Below, in pieces: positions 1-12,076 of a stretch of DNA of 64,000 nucleotides. A program made the position numbers and the translations under genes. The stretch comes from Plazaster borealis (lineage: Eukaryota > Echinodermata > Asteroidea > Forcipulatida > Labidiasteridae). How positions within the stretch are numbered: position 1 is the stretch's first letter; the number at the start of each line of letters is the position of its first letter. The stretch is from positions 4,248,318 to 4,312,317 of the forward strand of contig CM037462.1 in NCBI GenBank assembly GCA_021014325.1, read 5' to 3'. Under the pieces are notes generated by a model that saw only the letters and a list, made by a program, of their open reading frames with translations, was not told where the DNA came from and made no database searches.

Positions 1-129
1 AATCTGCCCAGATCAAAAATAATTAAGAAATTGTACATACATGTAGCTATCACAAATTGTGTTCGTTCAGCTATAATCATGGTTTCTAAAATGTATATAA
101 AGTAGTAACAACATTTAGGATTAGATTCC

Positions 130-474
130 TTAAAGGGATTGTATACGTTTGGTAGTTGGAACCCACTGTTTGTTTGTTGTAGATATATATATACCATAAA
201 ACAAAAGGTGGTAGCGTTTTTGAGATATTGCCGAAAATCTGGAGCGGTTATGTCCAGGCAGGAAGAATAATCTGCAATTGGAATACTCAATCTGAGAAAT
301 GTTGCTGTCAGTAACGCTTCTCAGATTCAAATTTTGTCAAACTTCGAAGTGAAAAGTTTCTCAAAATGCACTATACTATCCAAAGCTGCTGTACTTCTTA
401 CCAAGTAAGTTTTTATTGCCATTAATTTTCAAGAGTCATTACCAAACGTATACAGACAATGACAGACCCTTTAA
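130..474. mobile_element. TTAA-bounded MITE-like element, family A, copy 1
   Basis: The element starts TTAAAGGGATTGTATACGTT and ends with a near-inverted copy (accaaacgtatacagac...cctttaa). A second copy with the same ends and interior lies at 11672-12076. It has no coding capacity. TTAA at both outer ends would fit a TTAA target-site duplication; naming a superfamily from that is inference. Confidence 0.7.
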
Positions 475-1535
475 TACATGAGAGTAATTTTAGACGAGAC
501 AAATGCACAGAATGTTTGGTTTATTTCCTTTAATTAACCAACTGCAGAAACATATGTACATAAACATACAGCCTTTACGGCATCCACCACTTAAAGGTTG
601 TCTATATGCCAGCTACAAGTTTTTATCTGACTTTATACTTTTTTTATGTGCGCCCGGTGAACGAAAAACTGCAGTAATTTTGTCCTGGTCAACATAAATC
701 CCACTCTTTGACCGTCATCCATAGTGCTGAGGATACTGTTTCCAGAAGCTCCTTGAAATCTATAATTCTTGGTTTTTCCAAAAGGTGGAAATGCCATTGT
801 TTCAACATTTTGCCTAAGATCTGGATCCAAGTTTATATTTTGTTGTTTGGCAGTGATTATCATGCCTGAATTAGTGAATAATGAACCAGCTGGAAATATG
901 CATGCAGGCCTGATACTTCACGAGAGGCAATTGCCTCCATTGCCCCTGGTCTTTGCCTTGGTGCCCCTTGAATGTTTCAATAGAAATTTACAATTTCCCA
1001 ATAGAGGTGCCCTTTACCAACGAGAAAACGCCTTGGTGCCCTTGTCCTTTCAAATACAAAGCATCAATACTGTGCAAGTTACTATTCCCTTTTGATAAAA
1101 ACAAGAGTGTTTTTCTGGGACCACCCACAAAACAAGCATTGCTCATGGTGTGACTGCGCTGCTCTAACAATGAACGCAACCAAAATGTCTTAATTCATTG
1201 CTACAGTACGGGCGCGTACTGTTGTGGCAGCACAAGTGGTTCTTAACATTTCTAGTTGACGTCACAATACATCATGGGCAAGGCTCGTTTTTTTATGGGC
1301 GTTCCCAGAGCATTTTTTTGTAATCAAATAAATGTTTAAAAAATTTACAAAGGGGAAAGAAACAGTTTCAGGTGATCCACTATTTATCAATTGCAAACTT
1401 TTAAATGTCATATGGAAGTGCGGCATGCAATCACTACAATTTTTAAGTTATTAAGTTTGTAATAAGGAAACTATGGCACGGTAATGCTAATTTAAAATGA
1501 AAACCGATTATTTTATTGTTTTCATGTTTTGGGTA
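475..1535. other. Intergenic, no gene seen
   Basis: No exon-like reading frame with splice sites or recognisable domain was found on either strand. A perfect CRE-type octamer TGACGTCA lies at 1257-1264 in a stretch resembling sequence near 28.13 kb and 36.81 kb, so it probably belongs to a dispersed repeat. Confidence 0.5.
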
Positions 1536-1924
1536 TTAAAGGCACTGAACATGTTTGGAAATTGTCAAAGACCAGTGTTCTCACTTGGTGTATCCCAACA
1601 TATGCATAAAATAACAAGCCTGTGGAAATTGGGCTCAATTGGTCATCGAAGTTGCAAGAAAATGATGAAAGATAAAACACCCATGTTGTACAAATTTGTG
1701 TGCTTTAAGATAGGAATAAAAACTTCTTGCAAGAAGTTTTTATTATTTTAGTGAGAAATTACCTCTTTCTCAAAAAACTACGTTACTTCACAGGGAGTCG
1801 TTTCCTACAATGTTTTATACTATAAACAGCTCTCCGTTGCTTGTTACCAATAATATTTCGTACACGTTTGGTAATGACTCAATATTTGTTTTGAGTCATT
1901 ACCAAACGTTTACGATACCTTTAA
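1536..1924 (+). mobile_element. TTAA-bounded MITE-like element, family B, copy 1
   Basis: Bounded by TTAAAGGC and CCTTTAA. The interior contains the block around 'caattggtcatcgaagttgc' and a 24-bp perfect palindrome at 1718-1741 centred on CTTGCAAG. Other copies are at 17647-18017 (opposite strand) and 46120-46468 (same strand). Non-coding. Confidence 0.8.
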
Positions 1925-1939
1925 GGCAGGGTATACATG

Positions 1940-2290
1940 TACATGTACCTTTGGTAATTACTCCAAAAATTAATTACCATAAACAAAAACTTACCTGGTA
2001 AAGAGCATTAGAGAGCTGTTGATATTATAAAACATTGCTAGAAACGTCACCCTTTGAAGTACTATAGTTTTAGAGAAAGTTAATTCGTCACCAACAAATT
2101 TGAATCTGAGAAAGGCTTCAGGCATGAAGCCTTTCTTGGGCATCTGAAAACACAATTCTATGCAACAAGGGTGTTTTTTCTTGCATTATATTCTTGCAAC
2201 TTCGATGACCAATTGGGGCCAAATTTTCACAGGTTTTATGCATGTTGGAATACACCAAGTGAGGATACTGATCTTTGACAAACCAAATTT
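1940..2290 (-). mobile_element. Diverged relative of family B (subfamily B2), reverse orientation
   Basis: It shares the 'gcaacttcgatgaccaattg' block with family B but has a different centre, a hairpin with 11-bp arms (gaaaggcttca / tgaagcctttc) near 2112-2137. A second B2 copy in the other orientation is near 20600-20915. Confidence 0.6.
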
Positions 2291-2669
2291 ATTCTCTGCC
2301 TTTATTCGCATTTTTAACTTCTTCTTCAGGGGACCAGTAGATTTTGGAAAATCTAACATTTTGTTTTGAAGGTTAACTATATATTTTGTCACATTGAAGT
2401 AATTGGTTGCAAATTACGATAAATTAATTGTATACTTAAAATGTGAAATGTACTTTCCACGACTTACATGAATTTACTTTGGGTTTTTTGTTTATGGTTA
2501 GACTTGCTATTAGACCTTACACAGTCATATTGTATATACGGATTGAATTTTGTGAATAGAGAATGTATTACAAGTATAAAACGAAACTTGCTGAATTCGG
2601 ACATGTTGGTTTCACAACCTGAAACGGTTAGTCTTTGTTTCCGTGAGGTGATGAGAGTTTATTGATGTT

Positions 2670-2700
2670 GGGGTGTTTGTTTGTTTGTTTGTTTGTTTGT
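2670..2700. repeat. (TTTG)n microsatellite
   Basis: About six perfect TTTG units directly next to a reverse-oriented SINE fragment; likely the SINE's simple-sequence 3' tail read on the opposite strand. Confidence 0.8.
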
Positions 2701-2830
2701 GTAAATGATTTGCCCAAGAGTGGAACTCAACTAAGGTCTCGCAAGGGAATATATACCAAGCTGGCAACAGCCAATCTCTCTTAAAAGCATTGGTTCAACT
2801 TCTATGATTATGAATTGCACAAATTACAGT
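2690..2830 (-). mobile_element. 5'-truncated SINE fragment (minus)
   Basis: On the minus strand this matches the 3' half of the SINE at 16160-16495. Shared blocks include the revcomp of 'agctggcaacagc' with flanks and the revcomp of 'atgattatgaattgcacaaa'. The tRNA-like head is missing. Confidence 0.65.
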
Positions 2831-2865
2831 AACTATAGCAATAATACTGATTTGGTCATTTTGAA

Positions 2866-3770
2866 ATCACGGTAGCCTAATTTCCACGGTCCACACAAAT
2901 AAAATGGCATTAGGAGACACAACTATATCATGCTGAACCATAGTATCACCCAATAATTTTTGACCCAAAATAAACAATATAAAATAAGCTGGACTTGCCG
3001 CTTGTGTTAAAAAAAAAATTGTATTGAATATTTCGACTGAAATTGAAAAGTTGATTTTATGCCAACAAATTAAGCGTGCACATCTACTGAGGCCATTTAT
3101 TCCCACGTGCCCTCCGCTACTCTATTACTTTTTAGAGATCAACAATTTTTGGCCAAATTAATGTGTTGTATTTGTACACAAAATTATTCAACACTGGACT
3201 TATACAATATTGTGAATTTTTTAAATGTTGACCGAAATTTAAAGGTCGATTTTATGCTTTCAATAATTATCAATATGTCCTACAACAGCTAATTTCCACG
3301 GTCCACAACAACGAAATCAAATGGCATCAGTAGACCCCAACGTATCAATTTGAAGCATCAAATCGCACATTAATTTTGAACCAAATTTGACAAAAATGCT
3401 GGACTGTTGATTTTAAGCTATCAAATGAAGCAGGCACCTCTACTGGGGCCACTGATTTTCACCTGACCTCCACTATACTCTATTATTTTGTTTGTTTAAA
3501 TATTAACGAATTTCAGCCGAAATCATGTGGTATTTTGTACAAAATTTTAATATAGCTATAACTTCCACAGTCCACACAAAGAAAGTGACATTATTCGACC
3601 CTACTGTATCATTTCAAAGCATAATGTCGCACATTTTTTTGACCCATATTTGAAAAATTTGCAGGACTTTACCGCTTGTTTTTTGTTTTGTTTTTTTGAC
3701 CGAAATTTAAAATTCGATTTTATGCTCCATCATTATTATAATCATCTTTGATTGTTTACCGACTTTGTCA
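2866..3770. repeat. Degenerate tandem repeat, about three units
   Basis: The block 'ttccacggtccacac...aatggca' recurs starting near 2880, 3292 and 3563, each followed by a 'tttgaccca(a)at(t)' block and by 'accgaaatttaaa..tcgattttatgc'. Units are roughly 270-410 bp and well diverged. No coding frame survives across units. Confidence 0.65.
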
Positions 3771-4689
3771 TGTTGCTCTGGAGATTTAGTACAATTCTTT
3801 TCTAGCGTCTTTAGTACTGTATTTTATTGCAGTATAGCCGCGATACCGAATAATATATTTATAGTGAACTTAATCACGACCCCACCTCTATTTTGCACTT
3901 GCCCATGTACATGTACATGTAGTAGGTAAGCAGCTATTAATTGAGCTGAAGCGATGAGCAAAGTCTCAAGTCCGTATAATACGATGAACCATTTTGTGCT
4001 ATCTCTAAAGATTGTCCACATTTTCACTCAAATTTCTTTGGCAAAACGGTGTATCTCATAACACCTGTCCGTAGATACTGTATGATGGAGCAAAAACAGC
4101 TTAACTTCGTGTTAAATCTGTTTGCCATGAAATAATCTTGCACTAAAGACTAGTTCTGTCAGATAGACGCGTTTATAGACACACTATGCTGCGTGTAAAA
4201 GTACGTTGCTATCACCAACCATTTCTGCGTCAGAAATATGTATCACTTTTTTGAAATTTAAAGTATGTTACTCCCTAATAAATAATTATTTGTCAGAGGG
4301 ACGTATCTCTACATCCTTGTTACCATTGGATAATGTCAGAGAGACTTATTATTGAGTAATACACACCTTTTGCCTTGAAGGTTGTTTATTATTATTGGCA
4401 GCAGCGGCGGGTGCACTCAGAAGTTACGCCTTTTTGCCTTGTTGTATGTATCCAACCTGATCTAGAGGATGCCGTAACTCCCGATGTGAATTGGATTCAA
4501 TCACAAGGGGGAGCCTTGCAGTTTAGTCGAAAATGGTAACAGTGATTTATAAAAAATAAAATAAAATAAATAACAGGCGAAATTGACAACATTGCAAGCC
4601 TACTGCTGGTGTCCTAACCGAAATTCTGAAGAGCAGAGAGCAAGTTCTACCGTTTCTTGTTCGATTTCTCAAGATATATTTGGTAGATT
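3771..4689. other. Intergenic, no gene seen
   Basis: Nothing gene-like on either strand. Short reading frames here have no splice signals or domain similarity that I can see. Confidence 0.5.
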
Positions 4690-4905
4690 TTTATGATTCA
4701 AAGTTGATTTCTTGATAACATTTTCACTGTTTCCCAATACATCACATGATAAACAAGAACCTGTGAAAATTTGTCGATATTTGTGTCAGTAAACTCACAG
4801 GCAGTGACACCCTAAACCACGTGTTTACGCCTCATGAACTTTTGATCAGATAAGAAAGACCGTTTTGAAAACTGCTCATTCCCAAACCGGTGAGTACCGA
4901 CCGTC
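4690..4905 (+). repeat. Left direct repeat flanking the satellite
   Basis: About 200 bp containing 'gtcagtaaactcacaggcag' and 'gaaaactgctcattcccaaa'. It is repeated in the same orientation at about 7180-7375, on the other side of the satellite array. Confidence 0.8.
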
Positions 4906-4974
4906 AGAGGGTGATTTTAATTGGTAATTCAAATCAATCAATCAATCGTAACATTTATATGGCGCCATATTGGA

Positions 4975-7172
4975 TTGCATTGGGTCTCAAAGTAATGTTT
5001 GGGTCAAAAATGGAAACATCATAAGGGGGTAAGTCCAGCATTTTTATCGAACTTCGGTTCAAAGTTGATCACATCACAAGGGGTAATAAGTTCAACATTT
5101 TTATCGAACTTCGGTCCAAAATTTAAGACAATCGCAAGGGGTAAGTCCTGCATTTTTTCGAATTTCGGTCAATAATGGAGGGGTAAGTGCAGCATTTTTA
5201 TCGAAATTTGGTCAAAAATTGAAGAAAAAAATCACAAATTTGGGTCAAAAATTAAGGAAAAAACCAACAAGAGCTTAATCCAACAGTTGTATCAAATTTG
5301 GGTCCAAAACCCCCCAAAACAACAACACAAGGGGTAAGTCCAGCATTTTAAACAATTTTGTAAGGGGTTAGTCAAGCATTTGTATCGAATTTTGGTCAAA
5401 AATTAAAGAAAAAACCCACAAGGCGTATATCCAGCATTTTTATTGAATTTCAGTCAAAACTTGAGAAAACACAATGGGTAAGTCCAGCATTTTTATAAAA
5501 TTTTGATCCAAAATGGAGGGCAAAAACACAAGGGCTTAGTCAAGCATTTTTATCGGAAATCGGTCAAACATTAAAGAAAAAAGCACAAGGGGTTAGTAAG
5601 CATTTTTATCAAATATTTGTAAAAAATGGAAGAAAATCAAAAGCATTTGTATCAAATTTGGGTCAAATATTGAAAAATCACAATAGTCCAGCATTTTGTA
5701 AAGAATTTCAGTCAAAAAAACAAAACAAAAAGCCACAAGGGGTTAGTCCAGCATTTTTATCGAGTTTTGGTCAAAAATTGAAAAAAATCACAAGGCGTAT
5801 ATCCAGCATTTTTATCAAATTTTAGTCAAAACTTGAGAAAAATCACAAGGGGTAAGTCCAACATTTATAACAAATGTTGTGCAAAAATGGAAAAAATTGC
5901 AAAGGGTTTGTTCAACATTTTTTTCGAATTTCAGTCAAAATTGAAAATAAATCACAAGGCATAAGTCCAGGATTTAAAACAGAATTCTGTCAAAAATGGA
6001 AAAAATCACAAGGGGTTGAACATTTTTATCAAATTTCGGTCAAAACTTGAGAAACAATTTTTTAATCCGAATTTCAGTCAAAGAGTGAAAGAAATTACAA
6101 GGGGTAAGTCCAGCATTTTTATCGAACTTCGGTTCAAAATTGAAAACATCACAAGGGGTAATAAGTTCAACATTTTTATCGAACTTCGGTCCAAAATTTG
6201 AGAAAATCGCAAGGGGTAAGTCCTGCATTTTTATCGAATTTCGGTCAAAAATGGAAAGGAAAAACAAAAGGGGGTAACTCCAGCATTTTTATCAAAATTC
6301 GGTCAAAAACTGAAGAAGAAAATCACAAATTTGGGTCAAAAATTGAGGAAAAAACCAACAAGAGCTTAGTCCAGCATTTGTATCAAATTTTGGTCAAGAA
6401 ACCCCCCAAAACAACACAAGGGGTAAGTCCAGCATTTTTATCGAATTTGGGTCAAAAATGGAAAAACCCCACAAGGGGTTAGTCAAGCATTTGTATCGAA
6501 TTTTGGTCAAATTGAAGAACAAAAAACACTAGGCGTATGTCCAGCATTTTGATCGAATTTCAGTCAAAACTTGAGAAAAATCACAAAGGGTAAGTCTACT
6601 ATTTTTATCAAATTCCAGTCAAAATTAAAAAAAACACAAGGGGTAAGTCCAGCATTTTTATAAAATTTTGGTCCAAAATGGAGTGGAAAACCACAAGGGG
6701 TCAAGCATTTTTATCGGAAATCGGTCAGAAATTAAAAAGAAAATCACAAGGGGTTAGGCCTAGTAAGCTTTTTTATCAAATTTTGGTAAAAGAAGGAGGA
6801 CCACAAGAGGTTAGTCCAGCATTTTGTAAAGAATTTCAGTAAAAAAAAAAGCAAAAAAAAAAGCCACAAGCCCAGCATTTTTATCGAATTTCAGTCAAAA
6901 ATTGAAAAAAAATCACAAGGCGTATATCCAGTATTTTTATTGTATTTCAGTCAAAACTTCAGAAAAATCACAAAGGGTAAGTCTACAATTTTTATCAAAT
7001 TCCAGTCAAAAATTGAAAAAACACAAGGGGTAAGTCCAGCATTATTTTATAACAAATGTTGCTCAAAAATTAAAAAAATTACAAAGGGTTTGTTTAGCAT
7101 TTTTATCAAATTTCGGTCAAAACTTGGAAAAAATCAAAAGGGGTAAGTCCAGCATTTTTATCAAAAATGGAG
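4975..7172. repeat. AT-rich satellite/minisatellite array, unit about 55 bp
   Basis: Several tens of degenerate units on the theme 'aaggggtaagtccagcattt' + 'ttatcgaatttcggtcaaaa' + 'atggaaaaaatcac'. Higher-order structure is visible: the run from about 5026 recurs near 6101 with the same unit variants in order, a period of about 1.07 kb. Open frames inside the array only reflect the unit sequence. Confidence 0.9.
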
Positions 7173-7179
7173 GACAAAA

Positions 7180-7375
7180 GTTGGTTTCATGATAACATTT
7201 AACAATCTTTCCCATTCGAAATATAAACAAGAGCCTGTGAAATTGTGTCGGTCATTGTGTCAGTAAACTCACAGGCAGTGACACCCTAAACCACATGTTT
7301 ACGCATCTTGAACTTATGATCAAATAAGAAAGATCGTGTTGAAAACTGCTCATTCCCAAACAGATAAGTACGGAA
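7180..7375 (+). repeat. Right direct repeat flanking the satellite
   Basis: Diverged copy of 4690-4905 in direct orientation ('agtaaactcacaggcagtga' is identical in both). The two copies bracket the satellite. Confidence 0.8.
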
Positions 7376-9329
7376 CCGAGTTTGTCATAGGCAAACTCGG
7401 GTCTTCTTTTAACGGGTGATTCACATAATGACATCTTTATTCTTTGAGAGGTGGTTCTGTGGTTCGGGCGACCAGGGTGCCGGCGCTAATAGACCATGAT
7501 GTAACCTTTGACATTCCAGGGCATTCCCTTCCAGTTAAGATAATTGTTACTTGTATATTATTCTTGTTGACATGATAAGTTTTAATGTTGAAAACTTCTA
7601 CTTACATTTGAACGATAATATACAGTGGAAGCCCTCTACTAAACTAATTTTACGATTTTTAAATTGATCCTTGTGGCAATTTACAGTTTTAAACAAAAAA
7701 TCTCAAACGCTCTTACTTCGACGTCTATTTTCTCTAATGCTAGGTGAGAACCGAAGTCCGAAAGATAATAATAACTACAGCATCTTTGACTTCAATTGCC
7801 TATGGATATTTTTTGCTTTGTCGGAAACCTTTTCTATCGTTGTGTTTTATGAAAGAGTAAATACACTAAACCTGGTAATTTTGCATTAATTGCTCAAAGA
7901 AGATATGACGACCTGCCACTCGCGCTGGTTACCCCGTCTCGTGAGGGTTGTGTTGGACATAGGAAATTTCGAACTTTAGTTTGTTCAACCCAAATTGGTG
8001 TAAGATCAGAGAAGCGACTCGAGGGTATCCATTGAAAATCTGTTTTTAGTTACGAGTACAAGTAGCACTGTCTGAAATTGGGCATTCAATCTAGCGCTTT
8101 TATATGCAATGTGGGCAAAGGCAATGGCCGATTTTTCTTTCTACGTACTTTGTAATAGTGTTTTGAAGGGTCTTTGAGACAGGGACGGTGGTAAAGTTAG
8201 GATCGGTCGAACGATGTCAAGTAGGTATATTTCTTGAACGAATCAAGCGAATTTGGTTTGTTGAAGGGGAACACCGGGGGGGGGGGGCTCTAAAAATGGG
8301 GTGTGAGAGCACATCCCGACCAGAATTTGGGAAACAATGAATGGTTACACATTGTAAGGATCTGATTGAGTAAGCTGAAATTTTATTCGAAAATTCTGAG
8401 TTATTGTACATACATGCATATACATTCAAAATGCGTAGCTTTACCGTGCGTAAAACTAATTGAATCAACAGTTCAAACCTAAACTCCACCACATTGTACT
8501 TGAATTTCGTATAATTCTTTAAATATCAATGAACAAAAATTATTTATATATTAAAAGTGTTACTACCCTCAGATAAACTCAGACTCTTAATTTAGTCCTA
8601 TCAATACGTGTCAAACTAATTCAATTTTTAAAATGGCGACTGAGGTCACATGAAATAGCACTAAAAAACAACAACAGCTATCCCAGTAACAGCGCGCATT
8701 TGTTCACAACCAATAAATTGAGGATAGCCCAAAACACAGTAGAATGTAATTTTTTATAGGCTCTTCTTTCTTTTCCTTATAAGACATCGTACATGGCCTC
8801 TTGAGGGACAGGTGAAGAGAAATTAAACATACAGAAAACAAATCAGGGACTGTACTTCATAAAGCGAAATATTATTTTGTTCGCTCGAAAAAATATTTTA
8901 AAAGAATCGAAATAATATTGCGGTAGAACAAAATAACAATTCTTGTGAAACAAATTATTTAGAGATAACGAAGTACTCTTTTAAATACCTAAACAAACAT
9001 TTAAGATTTTCTTTTAAACAATTTAAGTGTTCTTTATCTGTCCCTTCAGGAGGTCCGTTACATCGGATTTTACCCCAAGAGTTACATGTTTCAAATAACT
9101 TGTCAATTTTTACTTTGCTTAAAATAATTTAAGCAAGCTAGTGACTAATTAAGAATGTCACAATTTGTTGTGCATAACTGTCTACTTTTCACCTTAACGA
9201 GCACAATGTATAGTATGATTATGTGCGGATATCTTTTTCATATTTTCAAAGTGTTTTCAGATTCTAAAGTTTACTAAGAAACCGGCCCTATTTGCTAAGT
9301 CAATTAATCACTCCTCTGATGTTTGCTAT
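7376..9329. other. Intergenic, downstream of the PAN-like gene
   Basis: No convincing exon on either strand. It contains a G-run near 8276-8287 and, around 8870-8960, short AT-rich stretches of the type 'cgaaataatatt..gaacaaaat', like the repeat at 37.05-37.56 kb. Confidence 0.5.
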
Positions 9330-9604
9330 TCAGCACATTTCATACAAATGCCACACAGTCTTTACTTGATTCCATACAGCAATTTTGTTGTACTGCAAAG
9401 ATTCTCCAGGAGGAGTCTTAGTACTCGTGAACGTCATCAGTGGATCTTCAGTGCCATACTTGCCGAGCGATATCTTGCTGTTATTGAAGGTTATCCAGTA
9501 GCGAGAAGATCCATCCAAATTGATGTCTTCATTGAGTTTTGCTCTGTTTTCAAAAGCAGCAGCCAAATCCCAGATACGGGATTCTTTAGCAGAGGTTTGG
9601 AACT
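9330..9604 (-). CDS. PAN-like gene, terminal coding exon
   Basis: Acceptor ...TTATTTAG precedes 9604; the exon opens in phase 1 (E-F-Q-T-S) and ends at a stop codon (9332-9330) after ...WHLYEMC. It encodes 90 residues rich in aromatic residues and Thr. No clear AATAAA is visible just downstream on the minus strand. Confidence 0.75.
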
Positions 9605-10728
9605 CTAAATAAGAAAGAAAAACCCGAGAAAATAGCGTTATGTATATATCAAAACATATCAATCGTGACACGTAAGCCAATTTGCCCTGTAGTATACTAT
9701 CCACACAACCGTTAAAAAACCCAGGATGAGATCTTGTGATTAAATTAGGTTGATCACATCCATCTAAATTTATACCGAAACGTTTTTCATTCATTACCGC
9801 AAAGGTAATATAAATATAATTTAAACTCTAGCTCTCTGCCAAATAAGAACTAGACCTACGACGAAATTGGAAACTCACCAATGTACTGATGTCCTCCTTG
9901 ATAACTGGCAGTCACGCGCACAATTCCAGTGGTTAAAATAGAGAGGTGAATACGCTCAGGAAAATTGCTGCCATAAATAGTAGTTGTTTCACTTGTTCCT
10001 CTCCCGTATGTTGCACATGGTGCATTGCTGCCCACTGTTAAAAGAAATGAAATACTTTAAGCTACGTTTAGAAGTATTCCATCAAATAGAAACATTCGAA
10101 TAAAACGCAGCCGATACCAAACACAAACCCAAACAAAATTATCGTAAAGCCTCGCACTCTGTCTTCATTTCAATCTTTAGGTGATTTAGAAAAGGGTTAC
10201 CACCGTTATAATTGTTTTATTTACATTGTGTAGAAAAATGGAATTGCAAATTGAACGTCTGCCGCCGACATTGCAAAATTTAATCGGGGTTCGCCATGCA
10301 GAACTCATCGTGCATTTGATTATAAGTTTTATAAACGTAAACGCTTAAAAGGTTGTTTTGGTTCAATAGTTAAACAATAGGTTACCTTCTTCTACTGTTT
10401 CGTCAAAGTAGGAACATCCATCGGATGGTTTTATTTGAAATGCATCCATCGGATGTGCTGCTGAAATTAGACTACACAGCTTGCTACCCGTGCAGAAATT
10501 AAACGACATGCAGAAGTCATCTTGCAGACAGAAAACTGCACACGTCAAGTAGGAGCGAGCCATCTTGTAGTTATAAACCGCAGCACCGCTAAAGATTTGA
10601 TTTTCTAATGTGTAAAACTGGTGTATTCCGCCAACTACACGTATTTTGCTGGTGTGTAGTTTTGGTTGACATGAAGAAGCCACCACCGTGGCACTTAGTG
10701 ATGCCAACAGAAAAACAATAACTACCAT
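9330..10728 (-). CDS. Small secreted protein with PAN/apple-like domain (3 coding exons)
   Basis: Joining minus-strand exons 10728-10386, 10034-9879 and 9604-9330 gives 774 nt, a 257-residue protein. It begins with a signal peptide (MVVIVFLLASLSATVVASS). Residues of about 20-115 are cysteine-rich, with the ARSYLTCAVFCLQDDFCMSFNF arrangement typical of PAN/apple modules. The middle exon encodes a beta-rich segment. The last exon (IWDLAAAF...RYWITFNNSKISLGKYG) recalls the so-called farnesoic acid O-methyltransferase-like beta domain found in invertebrate secreted proteins; that match is from memory and weak. Both introns are phase 1 with GT-AG ends. Likely a secreted binding protein; ligand unknown. 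It is divergent from, and not obviously linked to, the SRCR receptor gene. Confidence 0.75.
9879..10034 (-). CDS. PAN-like gene, middle exon
   Basis: Acceptor TTTTAACAG before 10034 and donor GTGAGT after 9879. 156 nt, phase 1 at both ends, open throughout (VGSNAPCATYGRG... to ...SYQGGHQYIG). Confidence 0.75.
10386..10728 (-). CDS. PAN-like gene, first coding exon with signal peptide
   Basis: ATG at 10728 is 23 nt inside an exon whose acceptor (TTGCAG, minus) lies at about 10752. The donor is GTAACC after ...VEEG, phase 1. It encodes the signal peptide and the cysteine-rich PAN/apple-like part. Confidence 0.8.
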
Positions 10729-11015
10729 CTTGTGTTAGTTTTGCTTTTAATCTGCAATGAAAGATAAAATGAATTAAATTCTACCTGTTTACAAAATCTT
10801 AAAGTTAATTGAAGGAATAATGTTCCGTTCCGTCAGCAGAGTAGTTGTAATTTATCCTTCAAAAGGAAGCATACCACAATATTCAGCCGAAACTGACAAA
10901 GAAAACAAATAATATTATGCATTTTGCACTTCACACCATTTGTTTATAATAGCATTGTATAATCATGGCATTTGTGTTGCTTTTCCAATAATATTAATTT
11001 AGTTACAAAGAAAAA

Positions 11016-11105
11016 CCCCACAACCCCAACCCCCCAAAAACCCCAACAAAAACAAAAAACCCACACACAAACCCCCCCACCCCCACCCCCCCCCCAAAAA
11101 AATAG
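11016..11105. repeat. C/A-rich low-complexity stretch
   Basis: Runs of CCCCCA, CCAAAAA and poly-C in the intron of the PAN-like gene. The reading frame across it (PPPPPPP) is a composition artefact. Confidence 0.9.
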
Positions 11106-11429
11106 AAATATGTTTTTCCCCGCAAATTGTCAACCAATTTCAGAAAATAGCAAATTGTTAAAGTGTTGTATTTGTTTTATTGTATATTAAATGTAAATTC
11201 CTAATCAAAAAACATTTTCTTTTTCATCCGTGCAAAAAAAAGCCCGTTCCAGAATAAGCCCGGTCCAGATAGGTTAAACGATACACTTCAGAAATAAATT
11301 ATTATCCCAAAACAATAATTATGAGAAACCTTATATTTTGATATAAACTACTAGTATGACAGGTCATTGACTTTCTGATAAAATGAAGTGGAAAGGAAGA
11401 TCATTATCAATCAAGCTTTTGTTGCTTAC

Positions 11430-11530
11430 CTTTGCGAAACTCCAGTCACGTCAAACAAGTGTATAACAGGAATGAATGACGAGCTGTTAATGACGAAGAG
11501 ATTGAATGCTTTGCTTCAGGACAGTATTGT
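11430..11530 (-). other. Probable non-coding first exon of the PAN-like gene
   Basis: On the minus strand a good donor (CAAAG|GTAAGC) sits at 11430-11425, about 120 nt downstream of a TATA box. It would splice to the acceptor just upstream of the ATG exon. The 5' end is set only by the usual 25-30 nt TATA spacing. Confidence 0.5.
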
Positions 11531-11551
11531 TTGCTTGTTTCTTGTGTCAGG

Positions 11552-11558
11552 TTTTTAT
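11552..11558 (-). promoter_or_regulatory. TATA box (minus), PAN-like gene promoter
   Basis: Minus-strand TATAAAA (plus strand TTTTATA), with a splice donor about 120 nt downstream and an acceptor-ATG further on. Spacing fits a core promoter; transcription start would be near 11525. Confidence 0.5.
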
Positions 11559-11671
11559 AGCTAAATTTCATTCAATCAATAAGACAATTAATCGCAACCT
11601 CGAGATAAGGTTTATTGCGCGGTAAGCAAAAATGCCATGTCATTTTGTTCAGCGAGGTAGGCTTTCGTACT

Positions 11672-12076
11672 TTAAAGGGTCTGTATACGTTTGGTAGTTG
11701 GAACCCATTGTTTGTTTCAATCCTATTTAGTTTTAGATATATACCATAAAACTAACCTGTGAAAATTTCATTTCAAATGGTGGTAGCGTTTTTGAGAAAC
11801 TGTCAAAAATGTGGAGCTGTTATGTCCACGCAGGAAGAATAATCTGCAATTGGAATACACAATCTGAGAAGCGTTTAACTGCAGTAACGCTTCTCAGATT
11901 CAAATTTTGCGGATAAAATCTTTTTCTTAATATCTTTTTCCATAACCGCAGTACTTCGAAGTGAAATTGTTTTCCAAAATGCATTATACTATCAAAAGCT
12001 ACTGTACTTCTTACCAAGGAAGTTTTTATTGCCATTAATTTTCAGAGTCTTTACCAAACGAATACAGACCCTTTAA
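11672..12076. mobile_element. TTAA-bounded MITE-like element, family A, copy 2
   Basis: Ends TTAAAGGGTCTGTATACGTT and the inverted accaaacgaatacagaccctttaa (given here in parts), matching copy 1 at 130-474 through most of its length, including 'caggaagaataatctgcaat'. The 3' half carries 'taacgcttctcagattcaaa'. No coding capacity. Confidence 0.75.

Noticed and set aside
6016..7146. Lysine/isoleucine-rich open frames in the satellite
   Set aside because: They follow the tandem unit, appear on both strands and change frame from unit to unit.
4975..7172. A CRISPR-like array
   Set aside because: Units are degenerate and continuous, with no unique spacers, and the genome is clearly eukaryotic.
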